DNA from: an uncultured Collinsella sp.
GTDB lineage: Bacteria > Actinomycetota > Coriobacteriia > Coriobacteriales > Coriobacteriaceae
Assembly (NCBI GenBank): GCA_937950415.1
Contig: CALFDL010000179.1
Span: 1-9,396, forward strand
Direction of reading: 5' to 3'
DNA length: 9,396 nt
In this document: positions 5,798 through 9,396 of the stretch, one piece after another
Position numbering within the stretch: the first letter of the stretch is position 1
Layout: each line of letters begins with the position of its first letter
Translations under genes and position numbers: made by a program
Notes under the pieces: model-generated
Told to the model about the DNA's origin: nothing
What the model saw: the letters and a program-made list of their open reading frames with translations, nothing else
Databases searched by the model: none

Positions 5798-6343
5798 GTG
5801 CGCGTACTCAAACGAGCCCTAGCGATCGTGTATCTTGCCGCCACCATCGTGGCGCTGGGTACGCTTGTCTGCCAGTTTTGGGGGCCGTATACGTATCGCT
5901 TTATGCTGCTGATGCGCGACCCCATGCCGCGCATCGTCGTCACGGCGTGCGCCGGCGTCGTGGCGATCGGCGTGCTGGTAAGCTTTTTCCGCCTGATGTT
6001 CGCCCGTCGCGAACCGTCCTGCGTGCATCCGGCGGGGGAGCGCAATATCGAGGTTACCCTTGCGGCGCTTTCTTCGTGCGCCAGGGCTGCTGCCGAGCGT
6101 GACGACCGCGTGATGGTCGAGCATGTCGAGGCCCGCGTCCAAGGCCCCGACGATTCGCACGTCCGTTTTAAGGTCGAGGCTATCGCGCTTGACGATAAGG
6201 ACGTGGCATCTCTGGCTACCGCGATGCAGCAGCGCATCGAGGAAGCTTGCGACACCATGCTCGGCACGCCGGGTACGACCACGCGCGTCCGTTTTTTGCC
6301 GTCCAAGACTACCGTCCAGACTGTGGAGGTTTCCGGTGAGTGA
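5798..6343 (+). CDS. amaP: AmaP-like Asp23 membrane anchor protein
   Basis: The 181-residue protein has two N-terminal membrane helices (about residues 7-28 and 46-68). A cytoplasmic domain at about 82-172 resembles Asp23/Gls24 in pattern: NIEVTLAALSSCARAAAE, alternating strands with VRFKVEAIA, a helix with ASLATAMQQRIEEA, and a final TTRVRFL strand. AmaP in Staphylococcus has the same plan and tethers Asp23 at the membrane; that function is inferred here from architecture and from the DUF2273 and Asp23 genes next door. The start is GTG at 5798, with AAGGGAG (5785-5791) 6 nt upstream. The stop overlaps the next gene by 8 nt, which indicates translational coupling. The expected -10 is TATAAT at 5742. 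Sequence similarity in the soluble domain is modest, so context carries much of the call. Confidence 0.75.
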   Translation: MRVLKRALAIVYLAATIVALGTLVCQFWGPYTYRFMLLMRDPMPRIVVTACAGVVAIGVLVSFFRLMFARREPSCVHPAGERNIEVTLAALSSCARAAAERDDRVMVEHVEARVQGPDDSHVRFKVEAIALDDKDVASLATAMQQRIEEACDTMLGTPGTTTRVRFLPSKTTVQTVEVSGE

Positions 6344-6713
6344 TACCAATCAAGATAAGACCGCTCGTGCGCCGCGTCTGACGATTGACCAGAGCGCCAC
6401 GCCGGCGAGCGAACCTGTTGATTCCAAAGCAGAGGCAACTGAGTTACAAGACGCGGCAGCCGCGGATTTTGACGAGGCTATGGGTCTCATCAAGGGTACG
6501 GGCGCTGCCATCTGGAGCTATGCTGTACGTCATCCCAACACCACGCTCGGCGCCGTCGCCGGCTTTATCCTCGCCGTGTTGGTGCTCACGTTGGGCCTGT
6601 GGGACACGCTCGTCATTGCATTCTTCGTGCTGATCGGCGCTGTGATCGGCCAAATTCGCGACGGCGAGAACGGGATCGTCAACTTCTTCGGCCGTCTGTT
6701 TAGCGGCCGCTAA
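6336..6713 (+). CDS. DUF2273 family small membrane protein
   Basis: The 125-residue product has a hydrophilic N-terminus of about 55 residues and then HPNTTLGAVAGFILAVLVLT with a second hydrophobic segment (about 70-88 and 90-107). This is the double-helix pattern of DUF2273, a small family encoded between amaP and asp23 in many Gram-positive bacteria, including the staphylococcal operon. Its exact role is unknown; it is probably part of the membrane platform for Asp23-type proteins. The GTG start at 6336 is clear: GGAGG (6325-6329) lies 6 nt upstream inside the end of amaP, and the genes overlap by 8 nt. A longer reading from 6123 would overlap most of the amaP soluble domain and is not credible. 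The N-terminal 50 residues, rich in acidic residues and alanine, are longer than in typical members. The last codons and stop form a perfect 12-nt palindrome (6701-6712). Confidence 0.85.
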   Translation: MSDTNQDKTARAPRLTIDQSATPASEPVDSKAEATELQDAAAADFDEAMGLIKGTGAAIWSYAVRHPNTTLGAVAGFILAVLVLTLGLWDTLVIAFFVLIGAVIGQIRDGENGIVNFFGRLFSGR

Positions 6714-6724
6714 TATGTATTCGA

Positions 6725-6742
6725 CTGTCGCATCCGCGGCAG
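6725..6742 (+). promoter_or_regulatory. Intercistronic hairpin before asp23
   Basis: CTGTCGC (6725-6731) pairs with GCGGCAG (6736-6742) around ATCC, with one G-U wobble. It lies in the 44-nt gap between the DUF2273 gene and asp23 and ends 3 nt before the ribosome site. With no T-tract it is not a terminator. It could stabilise a processed asp23 transcript or limit access to the ribosome site. Confidence 0.45.
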
Positions 6743-6757
6743 GCATAAGGAGGAACC

Positions 6758-7273
6758 ATGGCTTTTAATACGAAGGTCGATGTAGCCGATACCGAGCTCG
6801 AGGCGAACGAGGCGGTCGTCGCCGAAGCCGAGGGCGCCACGCTCGAGGACGAGGCGCTCGTCGAGGCCGAGTCCGATGCGGATGAGGATGACGAGGAGGC
6901 GGACGAGTCCGAGGACTCGCTCACCTATTCCAACGGCGTGATCGAGAAGATCGTTGCCATGGCCACTCGCGAGGTTCCGCACGTTCTGGGCATGAAGGGC
7001 AACCTTATGCACTTTGTGCAGGAGCAGTTTGGTGCCGAGAATCTGACCAAGGGCGTGACGGTCGAGGTCACCGATGACAATCGCGTGGTCGTCAACATCT
7101 CCGTCATCATCGAGTACGGCGCCTATGCGCCCGCGATCTTCGACGATGTCAAGGCACGTGTCACCGAGCGCCTTGCCGCGATGACCGGCCTTGAGGTGGC
7201 GGGCGTCAACCTGCGCATCGAGGATGTCATCACCCCCGAGGAGTACGAGCATCGCACCAGCCAGCACGAATAA
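6758..7273 (+). CDS. asp23: Asp23/Gls24 family envelope stress protein with acidic N-terminal tail
   Basis: The 171-residue protein has a full Asp23/Gls24 domain at about residues 55-160: YSNGVIEKIVAMATREVPHV with VLGMKG, then KGVTVEVTDDNRVVVNISVI, EYGAYAPAIFDDVKARVTER, and a closing LEVAGVNLRIEDV. In Gram-positive bacteria these abundant cytoplasmic proteins form a layer at the membrane and take part in cell-envelope stress homeostasis. The anchor and DUF2273 genes directly upstream support that role. Residues 11-53 are unusual: 22 of 43 are Asp or Glu and none is Lys or Arg, giving a flexible, highly negative tail before the domain. TAAGGAGG (6746-6753) is a near-perfect ribosome site 4 nt before the ATG, the strongest in the operon, which fits a much higher product level than its partners. 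The hairpin element and a terminator follow the stop. Confidence 0.93.
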   Translation: MAFNTKVDVADTELEANEAVVAEAEGATLEDEALVEAESDADEDDEEADESEDSLTYSNGVIEKIVAMATREVPHVLGMKGNLMHFVQEQFGAENLTKGVTVEVTDDNRVVVNISVIIEYGAYAPAIFDDVKARVTERLAAMTGLEVAGVNLRIEDVITPEEYEHRTSQHE

Positions 7274-7326
7274 CCTTCCAAAAAGGGACAGGTTTGTTTT
7301 GGCAGGCTTTATCTGCGAAAACGTTA
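7274..7326 (+). repeat. Intergenic hairpin with GGGACAGG core and conserved tail (family member 5)
   Basis: CCTTCCAAAA (7274-7283) pairs with TTTTGGCAGG (7297-7306) with one mismatch, around the 17-nt core AAAGGGACAGGTTTGTT. Bases 7278-7326 match the reverse complement of 2402-2450 at 45 of 49 positions, including the unpaired tail that ends in AAACGTTA. The element starts on the base after the asp23 stop and lies ahead of the operon terminator, so it should be part of the mRNA 3' UTR. Confidence 0.88.
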
Positions 7327-7327
7327 A

Positions 7328-7369
7328 ACGGCCGACCGCGCAAGCAAAAGCGTGGCCGGCCGTTATTTG
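7328..7369 (+). terminator. Terminator of the amaP-DUF2273-asp23 operon
   Basis: ACGGCCGACCGCGC (7328-7341) pairs with GCGTGGCCGGCCGT (7350-7363) as a 14-bp stem with one A-C mismatch and one G-U wobble. The loop is AAGCAAAA and the tail is TATTTGT. The T-tract is interrupted but the stem is very stable. Confidence 0.8.
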
Positions 7370-7392
7370 TATGCCCCCCGATGTGGGCATAC
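7369..7392. other. Second hairpin directly behind the operon terminator
   Basis: GTATGCCC (7369-7376) and GGGCATAC (7385-7392) pair perfectly over 8 bp around an 8-nt loop. It abuts the terminator tail. It may be a back-up terminator hairpin without a T-tract or part of the yitT upstream region. Confidence 0.5.
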
Positions 7393-7410
7393 CGCTCGTC
7401 TAACTAGGGG

Positions 7411-7441
7411 TTGCAATCGTCGCGTTCCGCGTTACCCTAAT
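7411..7441 (+). promoter_or_regulatory. Weak promoter candidate for the YitT-family gene
   Basis: TTGCAA (7411-7416, 4/6 to the -35 consensus) is followed after 16 bp by TACCCT (7433-7438, 3/6 to the -10). These are weak matches; they are noted because the gene needs a promoter downstream of the terminator at 7328 and no better one is visible. Confidence 0.3.
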
Positions 7442-7481
7442 GGGCGCATTGTTTCCAAATTGTTAACGAGGGGTTGCCGTA

Positions 7482-8504
7482 ATGGCCGACGAGCACGAAA
7501 CAGAAAGCAAGGCATGGGCGATTGAGGCCGCCGCGGCAGAGGCGGCATCGCGTGCTGCCGAGGAGGTGCATCGTCCTCCCGTGGTGCCGATGGAGCGCGT
7601 GGTTGATCGCACCGATATCGAGCGCGGCGAGCGTGTCGGTCAAAAGCGCAGCCAGGAGCCGGGCTTCCCGCGCTTTTTTGCCGAGCTCAATCTGGGCCTG
7701 ATTCTTACGGCCTTCGCCATCGTTGCGTTTAAAACCCCTAATCACTTTGCTTTTGGCGGCACCTCGGGCGTGTCGGTCATTCTGTCCACGCTGTTCCCGA
7801 CCCTGCCCGTCGGCGTTTTTATGTGGATTATCAATGCGGTCCTGGTCGTTCTGGGCTTTATCTTTTTGGAGCGCAAGGCAATCCTGTGGAGCGTCTTCGC
7901 CTCGTTTGCGCTGTCCGCCTATGTTTCGCTGTTTGAGCTCTTTATTCCGACCGATGTCTCGATGACGGGCGATATGTGGCTCGACCTGTGCTTTGCCGTG
8001 ATTCTGCCGGCGCTCGGCAGCGCCATCGTCTTTGATATTGGCGCCTCGACGGGTGGCACGGACATTCTTGCCATGATCCTCAAGCGCCGCACCACGCTCG
8101 AGATTGGCCGCGCCCTGCTGTTGGTCGATATCGGCATCGTGACCATCGCGGCCTTCTTGTACGGTCCGCGCGTCGGTCTGTATTGCGTGCTCGGCCTGTT
8201 TGCCAAGACGCTCGTGGTCGACAAAGCCATCGAGAGCATTCACCTGCGTAAAGTCTGCACGGTCATTTGCTCTGAGCCCCTTAAGGTCGAGGAGTTTATC
8301 GTCAAGCATCTCAACCGTACGGCGACCATCAGTCGCGGCTACGGTGCCTTCTCGGGCAAGTGCGTGACGGTGATCATGAGCGTGCTGAGTCGTCGCGAGG
8401 CCGTGCAGCTGCGTCGCTACGCGCGCGAGATCGATCCGGGTGCCTTTATCACGATCGTCGACAGCTCCGAGATCGTCGGCAAGGGTTTCCGCGGAACGAA
8501 CTAA
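7482..8504 (+). CDS. YitT family membrane protein (DUF161 with C-terminal DUF2179)
   Basis: The 340-residue product has a charged N-terminal region of about 65 residues, then five to six membrane helices (about 70-250). The family motifs are present: FGGTSGVSV (Gly92-Gly96 region) and DIGASTGGTDILAMIL with Gly187-Asp194. The C-terminal soluble domain from about residue 258 on, with VKHLNRTATISRGYGAFSG and ending in FITIVDSSEIVGKGF, fits DUF2179. YitT proteins are widespread in Firmicutes and related bacteria; their biochemical function is not established, and transport or small-molecule sensing through the soluble domain is only a guess. The ATG at 7482 has GAGGGG (7468-7473) about 8 nt upstream. 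The roughly 60-residue Ala/Glu-rich N-terminal extension is longer than usual. The gene stands alone, after a terminator, with no obvious terminator of its own. Confidence 0.9.
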   Translation: MADEHETESKAWAIEAAAAEAASRAAEEVHRPPVVPMERVVDRTDIERGERVGQKRSQEPGFPRFFAELNLGLILTAFAIVAFKTPNHFAFGGTSGVSVILSTLFPTLPVGVFMWIINAVLVVLGFIFLERKAILWSVFASFALSAYVSLFELFIPTDVSMTGDMWLDLCFAVILPALGSAIVFDIGASTGGTDILAMILKRRTTLEIGRALLLVDIGIVTIAAFLYGPRVGLYCVLGLFAKTLVVDKAIESIHLRKVCTVICSEPLKVEEFIVKHLNRTATISRGYGAFSGKCVTVIMSVLSRREAVQLRRYAREIDPGAFITIVDSSEIVGKGFRGTN

Positions 8505-8587
8505 CGCGGTCGAGCTCATCAAACAATCGAATAGCGCCCTGCGCATTGCAAATGCGTCATGTTGGAGTATTTGTCCCCACATTGGGT

Positions 8588-8593
8588 GATAAT
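8588..8593 (+). promoter_or_regulatory. -10-like hexamer upstream of the zinc-ribbon gene
   Basis: GATAAT is 5/6 to the -10 consensus and lies 61 bases before the ATG at 8655. TTGGAG at 8562 is 20 bp upstream, too far for a standard -35. The 150-nt gap (8505-8654) also has a small CGCATT/AATGCG hairpin at 8542-8556 and nothing else clear. Confidence 0.35.
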
Positions 8594-8654
8594 GATGCCA
8601 AAGACATCGTTTGCGATCCAGATGATTCGCTCAAGATACGAAGGGATGATCTCG

Positions 8655-9396
8655 ATGTTCTGTTCGCAGTGTGGTGCCCCCATGGGCGACAACGATAAGT
8701 TCTGTGGCGCGTGTGGTGCCCCCAATGCCGGTGCCGCAGCCCCTGCCCCTCAGGGTCAGCCCCAGCAGTTTGTTCCGCAACCGCCCGTGGCGAATGCGTC
8801 CAAGGGCTGTGTGGCTCAGGCGTTTGAGGACATGACCAAGACGCCGGGCGTGCTGCAGCGCGTGTGCCAGATCGCCTTTTTGCCGGCGCTCATCTGTGTC
8901 GTGTCAGTGCTCGTGCTGTTCATTCCCGTTATCGGCGGTATCGCGGCTGCCATCGGCTTTTTGGCTGCCTGTGTGGCAAGCGCATGCGGTTCTGGCTTTG
9001 GCATCGAATGGGGCCGCGACCTGTCGCTTAAGGTCGATGACGGCATGGATCGTCCGCTGATGCGCTCCACGTCGTTTGGTCTGGGCGTCTTTTCGGGTGT
9101 TATCTCGGGCGTGCTCAAGGTTATCGCTGCCATTCCCGTTATCGGTGTGGCGCTTTCGCTGGTGGAGAGCGTGGTAATTGGTGCCGCGGGTTCGTATTCA
9201 TATTACGGCTCTTATGCGCTCGAGGCCGCGCTGATCGGTTCGCTGGGCCTGTTTGTTCTGGCTATGATTGCCGCGGCGGTCCTGGGCGTCTTCTTTACCA
9301 TGTTCGCCGACATCGCCGTGATGCACTTTGCGGTGACCGGCCGCGTCGAGAGCGCGTTTTCGCTCGATAAGGTCTGGGCGGCCTTTAAGCACAACA
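8655..9396 (+). CDS. Zinc-ribbon polytopic membrane protein, DUF4013-like (3' end outside the window)
   Basis: The frame stays open for 247 codons to the window edge. Residues 1-23 form a double-CxxC zinc ribbon, MFCSQCGAPMGDNDKFCGAC (Cys3, Cys6, Cys17, Cys20). A Gln/Pro/Ala linker to about residue 48 and a hydrophobic region with long helices at about 75-112, 142-180 and 190-225 follow. The segment ADIAVMHFAVTGRVESAFSL, then DKVWAAF, resembles DUF4013 proteins, in which a GR..AF motif follows paired helices. This is a family-level resemblance from memory; no function is known. The ATG at 8655 has AAGGGA (8641-8646) 8 nt upstream and starts exactly at the zinc ribbon. In-frame ATGs at 8646 and 8592 lack ribosome sites, and the latter overlaps the -10-like hexamer. 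The C-terminus and any downstream partner are not visible. Confidence 0.75.
   Translation, partial: MFCSQCGAPMGDNDKFCGACGAPNAGAAAPAPQGQPQQFVPQPPVANASKGCVAQAFEDMTKTPGVLQRVCQIAFLPALICVVSVLVLFIPVIGGIAAAIGFLAACVASACGSGFGIEWGRDLSLKVDDGMDRPLMRSTSFGLGVFSGVISGVLKVIAAIPVIGVALSLVESVVIGAAGSYSYYGSYALEAALIGSLGLFVLAMIAAAVLGVFFTMFADIAVMHFAVTGRVESAFSLDKVWAAFKHN

Noticed and set aside
6123..6335. Longer reading of the DUF2273 gene from 6123
   Set aside because: It would overlap most of the AmaP-like soluble domain; GGAGG at 6325-6329 places the start at the GTG at 6336.
6701..6712. Perfect 12-nt palindrome TAGCGGCCGCTA as an operator
   Set aside because: It is made of the last codons and stop of the DUF2273 gene; with no other sign of a regulatory site, chance in GC-rich coding sequence is the simpler explanation.
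7437..8582. Minus-strand frame of 381 aa opposite the YitT-family gene
   Set aside because: Its composition (His, Arg, Asp, Gln rich) is typical of the reverse complement of a membrane-protein gene, and the + strand gene has clear family motifs.

Overview
This is a high-GC chromosomal segment with strong third-position G/C bias, frequent GTG starts, clear Shine-Dalgarno sites and short AT-rich intergenic islands. The gene content (an AmaP/DUF2273/Asp23 module, YitT, YebC, a DUF6020-type membrane protein) and the many intergenic hairpins carrying GGGACRGG-like loops suggest a gut coriobacterium, most likely Collinsella. This assignment is inference from memory of such genomes. All genes read on the + strand and most are housekeeping or envelope genes; there are no transposase, phage, CRISPR, tRNA or rRNA genes.

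Layout. 1-351: the 3' end of a type III pantothenate kinase. 436-960: a ComEB-type dCMP deaminase with its own extended -10 promoter. 1133-1411: a NifU C-terminal-domain Fe-S protein. 1521-2342: lgt, prolipoprotein diacylglyceryl transferase. 2477-4660: a 727-aa polytopic membrane protein of DUF6020 type, probably a GT-C-like enzyme of the envelope. 4825-5631: a YebC/TACO1 protein, followed by a strong terminator whose T-tract runs into a perfect TATAAT. 5798-7273: a three-gene operon for an AmaP-like anchor, a DUF2273 membrane protein and an Asp23/Gls24 protein, closed by a terminator. 7482-8504: a YitT-family membrane protein. 8655 to the end: the start of a zinc-ribbon, polytopic membrane protein with a DUF4013-like segment.

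The genes fall into small transcription units. Only amaP-DUF2273-asp23 is a tight operon: the first two genes overlap by 8 nt, and a small hairpin lies before the asp23 ribosome site. Together they should build a membrane-tethered Asp23 envelope-stress layer. The other genes serve CoA and dTTP supply, Fe-S delivery, lipoprotein lipidation and translation. No gene-free stretch exceeds 300 bases. The longest are 7274-7481 (hairpins, terminator, promoter), 961-1132, 5632-5797, 4661-4824, 8505-8654 and 2343-2476.

The most interesting content is between the genes. Five hairpins, at 989-1023, 2341-2377, 2419-2457, 4662-4694 and 7274-7306, have unrelated stems, but each stem closes around a 17-nt core fitting NNNGGGWCRGGNNNNTT in the same register. 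Four lie just 3' of a stop codon, and two are 45/49 identical inverted copies with a shared unpaired tail. This looks like a dispersed family of structured DNA or RNA elements in which the core is conserved and the stems vary.
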